Of a stretch of 64,000 nt of DNA, positions 8,722-18,807 are shown piece by piece. The number at the start of each line of letters is the position of its first letter. Position 1 is the stretch's first letter. The stretch is from DAMCZI01 sp032095175 (GTDB taxonomy: Bacteria > Bacillota > Clostridia > Clostridiales > Caloramatoraceae), in contig DAMCZI010000008.1 of assembly GCA_032095175.1 (NCBI GenBank), forward strand, positions 62,001 through 126,000, in the 5' to 3' direction. The translations under genes and the position numbers were made by a program. The notes under the pieces were generated by a model, which was not told the DNA's origin, did no database searches, and worked only from the letters and a program-made list of their open reading frames with translations.

Positions 8722-9690
8722 CTATTCACCCCTAATCCATTTACATGCATCTAATGCATAGTAGGTTATTATCATGTCTGCTCCTGCCCTTTTAATTGAA
8801 AGGAGCATTTCAAGGGCAATTGCCTTTTCATTAATAAATCCTGCTTTAGCTCCTGCCTTAACCATTGCATATTCACCGCTTACACTGTATGCAGCTATTG
8901 GGTGGTCGAATCTATCTCTTGCCCATCTTATAACATCAAGGTAGGATAGGGCTGGTTTAACCATTACTATGTCTGCTCCCTCTGCTATATCCTCCTCTAT
9001 CTCCCTCATTGCCTGCCTTATATTTGCAGGATCCATCTGGTAGGTCTTTCTATCTCCAAACTGTGGTGCAGAGTTTGCTGCTTCTCTAAATGGTCCATAG
9101 AATGCTGAGGAATACTTTGCACTGTATGCCATTATTGCAACATGCTTATATTCATTTTCATCAAGAAGTTCTCTTATTGCCTGTACTCTTCCATCCATCA
9201 TATCAGAGGGTGCAACCATATCTGCTCCTGCCTCTGCATGGGATAGAGCTATCTTTGCAATGTATTCCAGGGTTTTATCATTATTAACCTTAAAGTTCTC
9301 AACTATTCCACAGTGGCCATGGCTTGTGTACTCGCACATACATACATCTGTTATTACATAAAGCTCTGGAGCAAGCTCTTTTATTTTTCTAACTGCCCTC
9401 TGAATTATTCCGTCCTTATCAAAGGCAGAGGATGCTATTTCATCCTTATAGCCAGGAAGTCCAAATAATATAACTCCCCTTATGCCACAGCTTCTAACTT
9501 CCTCTATTATTTCTGGAAGTCTATCTATTGAGAAGTGATAGTTTCCAGGAAGAGATATTATCTCATTTTTAATGTTTTCACCTTCAACAGCGAATATTGG
9601 ATATATAAAATCCGCTGGAGTTAAAACAGTTTCCCTAACCATATCCCTTATATATGGTGTTTCTCTTAACCTTCTGTGTCTTGTAAACAT
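8722..9690 (-). CDS. hemB: Porphobilinogen synthase (delta-aminolevulinate dehydratase)
   Basis: 322 aa. It condenses two 5-aminolevulinate molecules to porphobilinogen. The cysteine-rich zinc site [14 protein letters not shown] is present, so this is a zinc-dependent type. The two active-site lysines lie in MAYSAKYSS and [10 protein letters not shown]. The start ATG at 9690 has a GGGGGT site. It lies between cobA-hemD and hemL in one transcription unit. Confidence 0.97.
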   Translation of the reverse strand: MFTRHRRLRETPYIRDMVRETVLTPADFIYPIFAVEGENIKNEIISLPGNYHFSIDRLPEIIEEVRSCGIRGVILFGLPGYKDEIASSAFDKDGIIQRAVRKIKELAPELYVITDVCMCEYTSHGHCGIVENFKVNNDKTLEYIAKIALSHAEAGADMVAPSDMMDGRVQAIRELLDENEYKHVAIMAYSAKYSSAFYGPFREAANSAPQFGDRKTYQMDPANIRQAMREIEEDIAEGADIVMVKPALSYLDVIRWARDRFDHPIAAYSVSGEYAMVKAGAKAGFINEKAIALEMLLSIKRAGADMIITYYALDACKWIRGE

Positions 9691-9694
9691 AATA

Positions 9695-11158
9695 TTACCC
9701 CCTAATTTCTAAGAGCTTTTTTATTGCTCCCTCTGTTGTATATTCATCACATTCAATTGCTTCGATGTCATTCTTTTTTAACTCATCTAATGTTATCGGT
9801 CCAATTGCTATTACCCTTTTGCTTCTTACCTTATCTATTCCAACCATTGATATTAAATTTATAACAGTTGATGGACTTGTAAATACGACTACATCAACAT
9901 CATCAAAGGATGAGGTATTAACGATATCTCCGCATAATGTTTCATAGATAGCAGCCTCATCAACTAAACAGCCTGTATCTGAAAGTGCTTCATTTAAAAA
10001 GCTTCTTGCATTCTTTGCCCTTGGAAGCAGTATCTTATCACCTGGCTTTATATTAGACTTCATCCCTTCAAAAAGTGATTCTGCAACAAACTTTTCAGCT
10101 TCAATTGTTGGAATTATTCCTCTCTCCATAAGGGCCTTTGTTGTGGCAGGTCCTATTGAAGCAAAGGCTGCTTTAATGTTTCTTATGTCTACTCTTAACT
10201 CTGTTAACCTCTTAAAGAATAGTTTTACCCCATTTACACTTGTAAATACTATATAGTCATATTCTGTAAGCCTATCCTTGTATTCATCAAGCCTACTTGA
10301 TGTATCAGCTATTTTAATGGTGTTTATTTCTGTAACCTGAGCTCCAAGATCCATTAAGGTTTCTCTCATCTCTACTGCCTGTTCCTTTGTACGGGTTATG
10401 CATACATTCATTCCAAACAAAGGTTTTTTCTCATACCAAGAAAGCTTTTCGTTAAGAGTTACAACCTCTCCAACAGCTATTATACATGGAGACTTTAAAC
10501 CTGCCTCTCTTACAAACTTTGATATATTTTTAAGATTTCCTGTAACCTTCCTCTGGGCTGAGGTAGTTCCTCGCATAACTACAGCACATGGAGTATCCTC
10601 ACTTTTTCCATTTTCCATAAGCCTTGCTGTTATGTTTTCAAGGTTTTCAAGTCCCATAAGGAATATCAAGGTTCCTGTAAGCTTTGAAACTGCTGACCAA
10701 TCTATATTAAGTTTTTCAGCACTCTTTCCTGTGAAAACATGAAAGCTCTGGGCAATTCCTCTATGTGTCACAGGAATTCCTGCATAGTTTAAAACCGCTA
10801 TTGATGAAGTTATTCCCGGTATAACCTCAAACTCTATTCCTTCATCATAAAGCCTTAGGGCCTCTTCTCCGCCTCTTCCAAATACATATGGGTCTCCACC
10901 CTTTATCCTTCCAACAACATGTCCTTCCTTTGCAAGGGAAACTAACATGCTATTTATTTCATCCTGACTCTTGTAATGACAGCCAGGCTCCTTGCCGCAG
11001 TAATATATTTTACAATCTTCATTTAAGTACTTTAAGAGGCTGTCATTTGCAAGCCTGTCATAAAGCACCGCTGTACATTTTTTTAGTGTTCTTATGGCCT
11101 TTAGGGTTATAAGTTCTTCATCCCCTGGGCCTGCTCCTATAAGATATACCTTTGCCAT
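9695..11158 (-). CDS. cobA-hemD: Fused uroporphyrinogen-III C-methyltransferase / uroporphyrinogen-III synthase
   Basis: 487 aa with two domains. Residues 1 to about 240 are a SAM-dependent SUMT (CobA): it starts [18 protein letters not shown] and has [18 protein letters not shown] and the conserved PGITSSIAV. From about 250 to the end is HemD, starting [11 protein letters not shown], with [11 protein letters not shown] and [10 protein letters not shown]. The protein closes hydroxymethylbilane to uroporphyrinogen III and methylates it at C2 and C7 to precorrin-2. This commits flux from the hem genes to corrinoid or sirohaem. The start has GGGAGG 7 nt upstream. Confidence 0.95.
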   Translation of the reverse strand: MAKVYLIGAGPGDEELITLKAIRTLKKCTAVLYDRLANDSLLKYLNEDCKIYYCGKEPGCHYKSQDEINSMLVSLAKEGHVVGRIKGGDPYVFGRGGEEALRLYDEGIEFEVIPGITSSIAVLNYAGIPVTHRGIAQSFHVFTGKSAEKLNIDWSAVSKLTGTLIFLMGLENLENITARLMENGKSEDTPCAVVMRGTTSAQRKVTGNLKNISKFVREAGLKSPCIIAVGEVVTLNEKLSWYEKKPLFGMNVCITRTKEQAVEMRETLMDLGAQVTEINTIKIADTSSRLDEYKDRLTEYDYIVFTSVNGVKLFFKRLTELRVDIRNIKAAFASIGPATTKALMERGIIPTIEAEKFVAESLFEGMKSNIKPGDKILLPRAKNARSFLNEALSDTGCLVDEAAIYETLCGDIVNTSSFDDVDVVVFTSPSTVINLISMVGIDKVRSKRVIAIGPITLDELKKNDIEAIECDEYTTEGAIKKLLEIRG

Positions 11159-11178
11159 GTCTTTCCTCCCTTTGTGAT

Positions 11179-12048
11179 CTATTTTATTATCATCTCCGCA
11201 AGCTTCTTTCCAAGTCCTACATAATCCTCTCTGTCTCCTCTAATATCCTTTTTAACTATTCTTCCACCAAGGTCAAATATCCCTATTACATACATATCCT
11301 GTCCTTCAAGCCATGCATATGCCCCTATCATTGTGTGGCAGCCTCCGTTAAGCCTTCTCATAAAGCTTCTTTCTGCCTCAACACATACCCTGTCATCTAT
11401 GGAATCTAGTCCTCTGAAATACTCAATATACTGGCTTTTAGTAAGCACTTCAACACCTAGGGCACCCTGACCTATTGCTGGGAGCATGGCATCTGGTTCA
11501 AAATAGTTTGTTATGATGTTCTCCATACCAAGTCTCTTAAGTCCAGCTGCAGCAAGTATTATTCCATCGAGGTTTTCCTTTTCTATTTTGTCTATTCTTG
11601 TTTGAACATTTCCCCTTATTGGGACAATTTCAACATCAGGTCTTAGCATCTTCAATTGAAGTGAACGTCTGATGCTACTTGTGCCTATTCTTGCACCCTT
11701 TCTTAGGCTGTTAAATTCAACCCCATTCATTGAAACATAGGCATCCCTAACGTCCTCTCTCATAGGTATTGCTGCTATCTCAAAGCCCTCCGGCATTTCA
11801 TAGGGTACATCCTTCATACTGTGAACTGCAGCATGGGCATTTCCCTCAAGCATTGCAATTTCTATGTCCTTTACAAAGAGTCCCTTTCCACCTATCTTGT
11901 CCAATGTAACATCAAGTATTTTATCTCCAAGGGTTTCAATAAGCACCTCTTCACACTGTGCATCATATTTCTCTCTTAAAATATCGCATATTTTACCTGT
12001 CTGAACCCTTGCTAACATACTTCGTCTTGTTGCTATTTTAAAATTCAA
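11179..12048 (-). CDS. hemC: Hydroxymethylbilane synthase (porphobilinogen deaminase)
   Basis: About 289 aa. It polymerises four porphobilinogens to hydroxymethylbilane. Motifs seen: [15 protein letters not shown] at the N-terminus, HSMKDVP, RGNVQTR, the catalytic aspartate in [15 protein letters not shown], and the dipyrromethane-binding cysteine in [15 protein letters not shown] at 12048 is chosen because the protein then begins just before FKIATR as usual. ATG at 12063, inside the preceding gene, is also in frame. The overlap with the upstream gene implies translational coupling. Confidence 0.93.
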   Translation of the reverse strand: MNFKIATRRSMLARVQTGKICDILREKYDAQCEEVLIETLGDKILDVTLDKIGGKGLFVKDIEIAMLEGNAHAAVHSMKDVPYEMPEGFEIAAIPMREDVRDAYVSMNGVEFNSLRKGARIGTSSIRRSLQLKMLRPDVEIVPIRGNVQTRIDKIEKENLDGIILAAAGLKRLGMENIITNYFEPDAMLPAIGQGALGVEVLTKSQYIEYFRGLDSIDDRVCVEAERSFMRRLNGGCHTMIGAYAWLEGQDMYVIGIFDLGGRIVKKDIRGDREDYVGLGKKLAEMIIK

Positions 12049-12694
12049 CCTTATCACCACCATAAAACATATTTAAAACCTGTATATGTTTCCCAAGCTT
12101 AAAAAAACAGTAGAAATCCTTAGTATTCACAAACTCCATTATTTCTCTTTTAAGCTCTTTATCATTAATTTTTTTCCTTAACCCACATACAAAATCCACA
12201 AACTCATCAAATTCAAAAAGCTCTTCCTTTAAAACATCCCTTAAAAAAAGTGATGTTTTAGGACTGCCGGATTTTGTGTTTATTGAAAAATGGACTGATT
12301 TTGTGTTTCCCTGGGTTGGAGTTATAAAAAGCCCTTTACTGTAATCATCACATGTAAGGTATATCTTTCCTAACCCATCACAGTCCATTATTATCTTCCC
12401 GTCTATTTCTTCCTCTCCAGTTGCTATTATAACAACATGTTTGTCTAATATATAATCTATTTTATAGCTATCCTTAATAAGGATAAGCCTGTTATTGCCC
12501 TTTAATTCCTCAAAGCTATCATAAAATACAGGTGATAGAACATATACAAGACATCCCTTTGATAAAAAGGATTTTGCCTTTATAAAGCCTGCCCTTCCTC
12601 CACCTATTATGATTGCCTTTGTTTTATTCCCAATAAGGGATATGGACATGTATTCTATTGAGCTAGAAATATCTTCTCTATTATCCTTTTGCAT
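12038..12694 (-). CDS. Precorrin-2 dehydrogenase (CysG N-terminal / sirohaem-synthase type)
   Basis: 218 aa. An NAD-binding Rossmann motif [25 protein letters not shown] stretch lies near residues 27-47, followed by LVYVLSP. A serine-rich [13 protein letters not shown] region matches the CysG/Met8 family active region. It oxidises precorrin-2 to sirohydrochlorin, the substrate for cobalt insertion by CbiX in this locus. It starts inside the end of hemA with GGGGAG 5 nt upstream and overlaps hemC. Whether it also has ferrochelatase activity cannot be judged. Confidence 0.85.
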   Translation of the reverse strand: MQKDNREDISSSIEYMSISLIGNKTKAIIIGGGRAGFIKAKSFLSKGCLVYVLSPVFYDSFEELKGNNRLILIKDSYKIDYILDKHVVIIATGEEEIDGKIIMDCDGLGKIYLTCDDYSKGLFITPTQGNTKSVHFSINTKSGSPKTSLFLRDVLKEELFEFDEFVDFVCGLRKKINDKELKREIMEFVNTKDFYCFFKLGKHIQVLNMFYGGDKVEF

Positions 12695-13848
12695 TCTTCT
12701 CCCCTGCCTTTAAGGTATTCATCCTTTAAAACCTCTATGGCTCTATTTACAAATGCATTTGATGTACTTTTAAGAAGCATCTCAGCAAGCATTTCTCCGT
12801 CCTTTGATTCCTTTTTATTTCTAAAGGTTTTAAGCCTTCTTTTGTATACTTTTTCTCCACAGCACTTTAAGCTGTGTATTGTAGGAGCAATCTTCCTTAG
12901 ATTCTGCCATTCAACATAGTCCTCAATATATTTATCAACAATGAACCTGTATTTATCCATTATTGCCTTTCTTTCATTATAGTTTTCATCGTTTAGAGAT
13001 GAAAGCCTATCTATATCATAAACCTCTACATTTTTTAATTTGTATACATCCTCACCAACATCCCTTGGAACCGCCATATCAAATATTAAAAAGCTTTTAT
13101 CCCTAAGCTCATCAGCACATATAACAACATGGGGTGCAGAGGTTGCTGAAACTATACAATCAACATCATTGTAGTATTTTGCTCTTTCCTTAAAGGGTAT
13201 TACCCTTATTTTTTCATCATCAATATCCACTGCAGATGTGTCCCTTACAGCTATATATAATATGTCATACTCTCCAGAAAGAATATATTTTGAAGCAAGC
13301 TTTCCAATTTCTCCGAAGCCTAAGATCATAAATCTTCTTATTCCTCTTTTTCTTGCCTCTCTTATAACGATTGATGCAGTTGAAACAGGTACTTTATAAA
13401 GCTTGGATTTGGTTCTAAATTCCTTTCCACAGGTTATTGCTGTTTGGAAAAGCCTTTGAAGTTCATTTTTAAGGGTTCCTGCTTTTACAGCCAAATCATA
13501 GGCTCCCTTAACCTGTCCTAGTATCTGATCCTCTCCAGGTATAAGTGAGTCAAAGCCGCAGGAAACGTCCATAATATGCTTTATAGCATCTATTCCCTTA
13601 CGGTGGAAGGTATAATCCATAAGCTCAATATCCCAAGCTGCACATTTGAATATATCCTTAACCATTGAAATGTCATCTCTCTCACTGTTAAAGTATAGTT
13701 CGGTCCTGTTGCAGGTACTTATTATTATCCCTTCTTGGCATATGGATTCCATGTTTTTTAATACATTCTCCACATGCTTTGGTATTATTGAAAGTCTCTG
13801 TCTTATATTTATTTGAACATCATGCCTTATTCCAACAACCTGTATCAT
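12655..13848 (-). CDS. hemA: Glutamyl-tRNA reductase
   Basis: 397 aa. It reduces glutamyl-tRNA(Glu) to glutamate-1-semialdehyde with NADPH, the first step of C5-pathway tetrapyrrole synthesis. The catalytic cysteine is Cys46 in the motif IISTCNRTELY. The family signature GEDQILGQVK and the nucleotide-binding FMILGFGEIGKLASKY are present. The C-terminal dimerisation region is somewhat short. The start ATG overlaps the cbiJ stop by 4 nt (ATGA). Placing hemA behind the cbi genes supplies precursor on demand. Confidence 0.96.
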   Translation of the reverse strand: MIQVVGIRHDVQINIRQRLSIIPKHVENVLKNMESICQEGIIISTCNRTELYFNSERDDISMVKDIFKCAAWDIELMDYTFHRKGIDAIKHIMDVSCGFDSLIPGEDQILGQVKGAYDLAVKAGTLKNELQRLFQTAITCGKEFRTKSKLYKVPVSTASIVIREARKRGIRRFMILGFGEIGKLASKYILSGEYDILYIAVRDTSAVDIDDEKIRVIPFKERAKYYNDVDCIVSATSAPHVVICADELRDKSFLIFDMAVPRDVGEDVYKLKNVEVYDIDRLSSLNDENYNERKAIMDKYRFIVDKYIEDYVEWQNLRKIAPTIHSLKCCGEKVYKRRLKTFRNKKESKDGEMLAEMLLKSTSNAFVNRAIEVLKDEYLKGRGEECKRIIEKIFLAQ

Positions 13849-14564
13849 AAAATCATCTCCACCAACTTATCTATGCTGTCAAAGCCCTTTTCCTCAACTC
13901 TTCCTATAACAAGGGGGGTTATACCAAGCTTTCTGCAGGCTAAAATCTTCTCCCTGGTTCCTCCCTTTATTCCGCTGTCTTTCATAACAACATATTCTGA
14001 CTTATATTCCTTAAACATACCTTCATTAAGCTCACAGGATACAGGTCCTAGTATTGCCACAATATCCTTAAGCTTAAGGCCATTTTTAACACATTCCTCA
14101 ATGCTTTCAAGGGAGGGAAGGACTCTATATATAAAGCGGTTTTCTCCTTTAACCTTCTCAAAATCCTTTATATTTTTAGAGCCAGTTGTAAAAAACACAT
14201 TACCCTTAATGCCTTTTAGAAAATTCATACATTCTTCCATATTTGAAAATACAATGGCACCCTCAAGGTCTGCACTTTCCCTAAGATACCTAATATACTC
14301 TATACCACAATTTTGGGCTGCTTCCTTTGCATTTTTACTTACCTCAACTGCGTAGGGGTGGGACATATCTATAAGGGTGGTTATGTTATTATCCACAATA
14401 AATTTTATCATATCTTCCTTAGAAAGTCTTGATACAACAACCCTTTCATCGCCAAGAACCTCTTTTCCAGACTCTGTTGCAACGGTTATTATATATTCTC
14501 TTTTCCCCTTAAGCCTTTTAACCAGTTCATGGGTTTCTGTTGTCCCTCCAATTATCCAAATCAA
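13845..14564 (-). CDS. cbiJ: Cobalt-precorrin-6A reductase
   Basis: 239 aa of the CbiJ/CobK family. It begins MIWIIGGTTETHELVKRL, the NAD(P)-binding entrance typical of the family, and has DMSHPYAVEVSKNA and GIKGGTREKI later. It reduces the ring of cobalt-precorrin-6A with NAD(P)H. The start is TTG at 14564, overlapping the cbiH stop by 4 nt (TTGA). It is followed at once by hemA. Confidence 0.93.
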   Translation of the reverse strand: MIWIIGGTTETHELVKRLKGKREYIITVATESGKEVLGDERVVVSRLSKEDMIKFIVDNNITTLIDMSHPYAVEVSKNAKEAAQNCGIEYIRYLRESADLEGAIVFSNMEECMNFLKGIKGNVFFTTGSKNIKDFEKVKGENRFIYRVLPSLESIEECVKNGLKLKDIVAILGPVSCELNEGMFKEYKSEYVVMKDSGIKGGTREKILACRKLGITPLVIGRVEEKGFDSIDKLVEMIL

Positions 14565-15280
14565 AGGGCATACCCCCTTGGTGTTATTATCATACCATCC
14601 TTTATATAGGACTTGCTATTTCCTACTATAACTACAGTCATCATGTCTATAAAGTCAAAATCAATTTCTCCAAGCGTTGTTACCACCCTGCAGTTACCGT
14701 CTCTTCCTGCATTTTTTACAAGTGCAACTGGTGTCTTTTTATCCTTATACTTTAACATTATTTCCACTGCCTTGTTTATATTGTCAGGCCTTCCCTTGCT
14801 TTTGGGGTTATATATTGAAATTACAAAGTCGCCCTCTGATGTACAGTGAAGCCTTTTTTCTATTACTTCCCATGGTGTTAAAAGGTCACTTAAGCTTATT
14901 GTACAAAAATCATGCATTATTGGAGCACCTGTTTCTGCTGCCCCGCAGAATGCAGAGGTAACTCCAGGCACTATTTCAACTTCTATTCCATCTGCCATCT
15001 CAAGTATAGGACCTGCCATTCCATAAAGTCCTGCATCTCCAGTGCTTATTATACAGGTGTCAAAGCCTTCCTTTACCCTTTCAATTGCAGCCTGGCATCT
15101 TGCTATTTCACTCCTCATGCCAGTCTTTACTACTTCCTTGCCCTCTATTAAGTCCTTTACTAGTTCTATATAAAAGCTGTACCCAACTACTACAGGGCAC
15201 TTTTTTATAACATCAACGGCCTTAAGTGTCATGTGTTCTCTTCCACCAGGCCCTATTCCTACTACATAAAGCTTTGCCAT
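14561..15280 (-). CDS. cbiH: Cobalt-precorrin-3B C17-methyltransferase
   Basis: 239 aa, a SAM-dependent tetrapyrrole methylase. It starts KLYVVGIGPGGREHMTLKA and carries ISTGDAGLYGMAGPILE and PGVTSAFCGAAETGAP, diagnostic for CbiH/CobJ. It methylates C17 with ring contraction in the anaerobic pathway. The ATG at 15280 has GGGAGG 6 nt upstream, 1 nt after the cbiG stop. The CbiH/CobJ family is well separated from the other methylases of this locus by its AxTGAP region. Confidence 0.94.
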   Translation of the reverse strand: MAKLYVVGIGPGGREHMTLKAVDVIKKCPVVVGYSFYIELVKDLIEGKEVVKTGMRSEIARCQAAIERVKEGFDTCIISTGDAGLYGMAGPILEMADGIEVEIVPGVTSAFCGAAETGAPIMHDFCTISLSDLLTPWEVIEKRLHCTSEGDFVISIYNPKSKGRPDNINKAVEIMLKYKDKKTPVALVKNAGRDGNCRVVTTLGEIDFDFIDMMTVVIVGNSKSYIKDGMIITPRGYAL

Positions 15281-15281
15281 A

Positions 15282-16256
15282 TTAATCCTCCCTTGAAACT
15301 GCAGTGGTTACTCCATTTCCTGCTGTTTTTTTAATTATTATTTTTCCGCCAAGTAAATATGCACAGGGCTCCGCTACGGATTTTACCCCAACCCTTGACT
15401 TTACAAAGCTGCTGCCTTCAAATTTATACTCAACAGCTTCTAACTCTTCTTTTGAAAAGGTTTTAAACTCACAGCTAAGTTCTTTTGCTGTTTCTATAAT
15501 TCCTACTTCGTCAGCCTTAATATCTATGCTTCCAATACTTTTTACTGATTTAACGCTCAAGTTGTTTTCATCAAATACTTTGTATATCAATTCAAGTATT
15601 TCTCCCTTAGTCTTTCCCCTTCTGCAGCCAATTCCAAGGTTTAATATTCTGGGTCTTAATATACAGCAGGGAATTTCACAGGGAAAATCCTTTTTTGATG
15701 TAACAATAATGCATCCTTCAGGATTTTTATCCACAATGTTCTTGTAGGTTATCCCCAAATCAATCTCAGATATAAATCTTATCTTCTTTCCCTCAACCAT
15801 CATTGCAGTAATATTTTTTGCATCCTCCATGCTTTCAATTAAAAGGCCATTCCTTTTTGCAAACATATCAACTGCCTCTATTCCCCTGCCATCGGAAGCT
15901 GTTGTAACAACAGGAGTAGCTCCTATAGCAGCTGAAATTTCCTCTGCAAGGGAATTTGCGCCTCCTATATGACCTGAGAGAAGGCTTATTGAAAACCTAG
16001 AAAGGTCATCTACAACAACTACAGCAGGGTCCTTTGTCTTATCCTTTAGGTATGGTGCAATAAGTCTTACAGCTATTCCAGTTGAGGATATGAAAACTAT
16101 TCCATCATAGCTTTTAAAAATTTTTTCTACATTTTCATGTAAATTAACCTTAAGCTCTGATTTTTTATATATGTCAACATCGTACTCAAGCTTTTCCTTT
16201 AAATTCTTAGCAATGTCCTCACCATTTGATGTAAATGAGAGGCAGGCTATTTTCAT
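15282..16256 (-). CDS. cbiG: Cobalt-precorrin-5A hydrolase
   Basis: 324 aa. It hydrolyses the delta-lactone ring of cobalt-precorrin-5A and releases acetaldehyde, a step unique to the oxygen-independent route. Motifs seen: IVFISSTGIAVRLIAPYL, the SLLSGHIGGANSLAEEI signature, LNLGIGCRRG and a C-terminal SVAEPCAYLL. Both N-terminal and C-terminal CbiG domains are present. The ATG overlaps the cbiF stop by 4 nt. The presence of CbiG with CbiD and CbiX fixes the pathway as anaerobic. Confidence 0.95.
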   Translation of the reverse strand: MKIACLSFTSNGEDIAKNLKEKLEYDVDIYKKSELKVNLHENVEKIFKSYDGIVFISSTGIAVRLIAPYLKDKTKDPAVVVVDDLSRFSISLLSGHIGGANSLAEEISAAIGATPVVTTASDGRGIEAVDMFAKRNGLLIESMEDAKNITAMMVEGKKIRFISEIDLGITYKNIVDKNPEGCIIVTSKKDFPCEIPCCILRPRILNLGIGCRRGKTKGEILELIYKVFDENNLSVKSVKSIGSIDIKADEVGIIETAKELSCEFKTFSKEELEAVEYKFEGSSFVKSRVGVKSVAEPCAYLLGGKIIIKKTAGNGVTTAVSRED

Positions 16257-17008
16257 TTTTTCCCCTCCCTGAAGCCATGTGTAAACTCAGGGTGGTAGAG
16301 TAGGGATCTTTCATAATCTCCCTCTATGAAATCCCCAACAAGTATCTGGGAGAAGTTCTTTATTCCAGCTTCTCTTACCCTGTCAGCTATATTGTTAAGC
16401 CTTCCCATTATTACCTTCTGTTCTGGCCATGTTGCCTTATAAACAACTGCAACTGGTACATCATCCTTTTTATATCCCCTCTTAAGCTTTTCAACAACCC
16501 TGTCCATATCTCCAACTGAAAGGAATATTGCCATTGATGCCTGGTGGGATGCCAATGCTTCAAGGTCCTCCTTTTCTGGAACCGGGGTTCTTCCCTCAAG
16601 CCTTGTTATTATAACGGTCTGGCTTACATTTGGAAGTGTAAACTCCTTCTTTATAGCTGCACAGCTTGCTGTAAAGGAACTTACTCCAGGAATTACCTCA
16701 TAGGAAATACCTAGCTTATCAAGCTCATCCATCTGCTCCCTTATTGCTCCATATATTGAAGGGTCTCCAGTATGAAGCCTTACTACCTTTTTTCCTTCGT
16801 CCTTTGCCCTTTTTATTACACCAATTACCTCTTCTAATGTCATTGATGCACTGTTGTGCTTTTCACAGCTCTCTTTACAGAATTCTAAATGTGCATCCCA
16901 AACAAGAGAACCTGCAAATATTACCACATCTGCGTCCTCAAGTAGTTTTCTTCCCTTTACAGTTATTAAATCAACATCTCCTGGTCCTGCTCCAACAAAA
17001 TGTAACAT
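16253..17008 (-). CDS. cbiF: Cobalt-precorrin-4 C11-methyltransferase
   Basis: 251 aa. A SAM-dependent methylase beginning MLHFVGAGPGDVDLITVKG, with RLHTGDPSIYGAIREQM and the PGVSSFTASCAAIKKEFTLP stretch typical of CbiF/CobM. The late motif VAVVYKATWPEQKV is also diagnostic. It methylates C11 of cobalt-precorrin-4. The start ATG at 17008 has GGAGGT 5 nt upstream and lies just after cbiL. Confidence 0.96.
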   Translation of the reverse strand: MLHFVGAGPGDVDLITVKGRKLLEDADVVIFAGSLVWDAHLEFCKESCEKHNSASMTLEEVIGVIKRAKDEGKKVVRLHTGDPSIYGAIREQMDELDKLGISYEVIPGVSSFTASCAAIKKEFTLPNVSQTVIITRLEGRTPVPEKEDLEALASHQASMAIFLSVGDMDRVVEKLKRGYKKDDVPVAVVYKATWPEQKVIMGRLNNIADRVREAGIKNFSQILVGDFIEGDYERSLLYHPEFTHGFREGKK

Positions 17009-17011
17009 TTT

Positions 17012-17665
17012 CTACCTCCTAGCAAGTATAAGGGACATGTAATCTTTATCCCCCATTATTTCTTCTTTGTTATATAGTACCTTTTCATTTTCTCCTGTAC
17101 ATCTTCTTATATAAGCATACTTAAAGCCATGTTTTTCAAGTATGTTCAATATAGTTTCCTTGTTCTTTATAACCTTTAAAATGCATATGCTGTTAATTCT
17201 TTTTAATACTTCCTCATCTATTTCGCCATCACACAGATAAAAGCTCTCTCCCTTAAGGGTTAAAGGCATATTCAACCTGCAAAAAGCTGCATTAAAGGAT
17301 GTAATTCCTGGTATTGTTTCAACCTCTACACTTAGCTTTTGAAGCTCAAACATAAGATACATGTATGTGCTGTAGGTCATTGGGTCTCCTATGGTTAAAA
17401 ATACTCCTGTTTCATAATCCTTTAGCATTTCATTTATTTTAAATGCAGCTTCAACATATCTATTTGAGTTGTCCTCTCCCATTGGAAAGTCCAACTCTAT
17501 TATTTTTTTCCCTGATATGCAATCCTCTGCTATGGTTTTTGCAAAGCTATCTCCCTTGCTTCTTGGAACGAATATATAATCACAGCTTCCCATAAGCCTG
17601 TGTGCCTTTAGGGTTATCAGTTCCTTATCTCCAGGACCTACGCCAATTCCATAAACCTTTTTCAA
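17012..17665 (-). CDS. cbiL: Cobalt-precorrin-2 C20-methyltransferase
   Basis: 217 aa, a SAM-dependent methylase starting VYGIGVGPGDKELITLKA. FLTIGDPMTYSTYMYL and PGITSFNAAFCRLNMPL match CbiL/CobI. It adds the C20 methyl group to cobalt-factor II / precorrin-2, the first methylation after cobalt insertion. The start is TTG at 17665, overlapping the cbiT stop (TTGA), with GGGGGAG upstream. Confidence 0.94.
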   Translation of the reverse strand: MKKVYGIGVGPGDKELITLKAHRLMGSCDYIFVPRSKGDSFAKTIAEDCISGKKIIELDFPMGEDNSNRYVEAAFKINEMLKDYETGVFLTIGDPMTYSTYMYLMFELQKLSVEVETIPGITSFNAAFCRLNMPLTLKGESFYLCDGEIDEEVLKRINSICILKVIKNKETILNILEKHGFKYAYIRRCTGENEKVLYNKEEIMGDKDYMSLILARR

Positions 17666-18216
17666 GCCTTTCTCCCCCTAACTATGAAAATCGGGTTGTT
17701 AGCCCTTAATATTCCTGTCTTATCCTCAACCTTTGAAGCTTGAACCAATCTTGTTTCTATATCCTTATATGAATATTCCTTTAGAAGTACTGTAAACTCC
17801 TCAAGGTTTTTCATTGTAACAAAATTTCCGCAAACTATTCCGCCGCTTGAAAGCTTTTCATCAACAGCTCTAAATATATCCTTAAGCCTTCCACCGCTTC
17901 CACCAATGAAGCATTTGTTAAAACCATTTATATTCTTCATTGCCTCTGGGGCATATCCCTTTATAATTTCTATAGAGGTGTTAAATTTCCAACAATTTCT
18001 TTCAATAAGCTCTACTCCTTCATCTTCCCTCTCAATGGATACAACCTCTGCTCCCTGAAGTGCTGCCTCAATTGATATGGATCCTGTTCCAGCTCCAATA
18101 TCAATTAGCTTGTCCCCTTTTTCTATTTCAAGAAGAGCAATAGTGAGTATTCTCGCCTCAAACTTTGTCATTGGTATGTTTCCTCTAATAAACTCTTCAT
18201 CCTTAATCCATCTCAT
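17662..18216 (-). CDS. cbiT: Cobalt-precorrin-6B C15-methyltransferase (decarboxylating)
   Basis: 184 aa. It starts MRWIKDEEFIRGNIPMTKFE, the usual CbiT N-terminus. A class I SAM-binding motif DIGAGTGSISIEAA follows near residues 39-52. A glycine-rich FIGGSGGRLKDI lies near residue 108. It methylates C15 and decarboxylates the ring C acetate chain. CbiT is encoded separately from CbiE here, rather than fused as in CobL. It overlaps cbiE by 14 nt. Confidence 0.95.
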   Translation of the reverse strand: MRWIKDEEFIRGNIPMTKFEARILTIALLEIEKGDKLIDIGAGTGSISIEAALQGAEVVSIEREDEGVELIERNCWKFNTSIEIIKGYAPEAMKNINGFNKCFIGGSGGRLKDIFRAVDEKLSSGGIVCGNFVTMKNLEEFTVLLKEYSYKDIETRLVQASKVEDKTGILRANNPIFIVRGRKA

Positions 18217-18799
18217 TTTCTATCACCACCACTGCTAGATAGCTTCTGCTTTCTATTTCCTCTCCTATGTTCTTTACATCTATAACCTCATCGGGATATG
18301 AAAGGTTAAAGCCTGCATAAATTTTTCCCACAGCTCCCATATCAAAAAGTCTTTTAGATATTACAGCTGGGGTATAATTTTTATCAGTTAATATTACAGA
18401 AAGCCTATTTTCCTTAACAGCCTCTAGGGATTCAACCCTTCCATGAAGACTCATAAGCTTTGCTCCCTGCCAGCTTTTTTTAAGCCTTGCCATCATATAT
18501 TGAAAGGAGGAAATTCCAGGTACTACCTCATCGACCTCTATTCCCTTTGATTTTAGGTATTCGAGTATACCGTAAAAGCATGGATCACCTGATGCAAGTA
18601 CCGCTATATCTTCTCCCTCATTTATATATTTAAGTATTTCATCAACCCTTGTAATCCTTATTACATCCTTTACAATTCCATCAAGTGAGGCTGATATTCT
18701 TCCAAAGGCAAGTACTCTTTTTGATGCTTTTACCTTTTCAATTGCTCCCATTGTTACATAGCTTATATCTCCAGGTCCCATTCCTATTACTCTAATCAT
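18203..18799 (-). CDS. cbiE: Cobalt-precorrin-7 C5-methyltransferase
   Basis: 198 aa. A SAM-dependent tetrapyrrole methylase starting MIRVIGMGPGDISYVTMGA, with VLASGDPCFYGILEYL and PGISSFQYMMARLKKSW, which match CbiE. It methylates C5. The start ATG has an AGGAGGAA site. It lies 8 nt after cbiD and overlaps cbiT, its functional partner. Confidence 0.94.
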   Translation of the reverse strand: MIRVIGMGPGDISYVTMGAIEKVKASKRVLAFGRISASLDGIVKDVIRITRVDEILKYINEGEDIAVLASGDPCFYGILEYLKSKGIEVDEVVPGISSFQYMMARLKKSWQGAKLMSLHGRVESLEAVKENRLSVILTDKNYTPAVISKRLFDMGAVGKIYAGFNLSYPDEVIDVKNIGEEIESRSYLAVVVIENEMD

Positions 18800-18807
18800 A
18801 TTTCCTC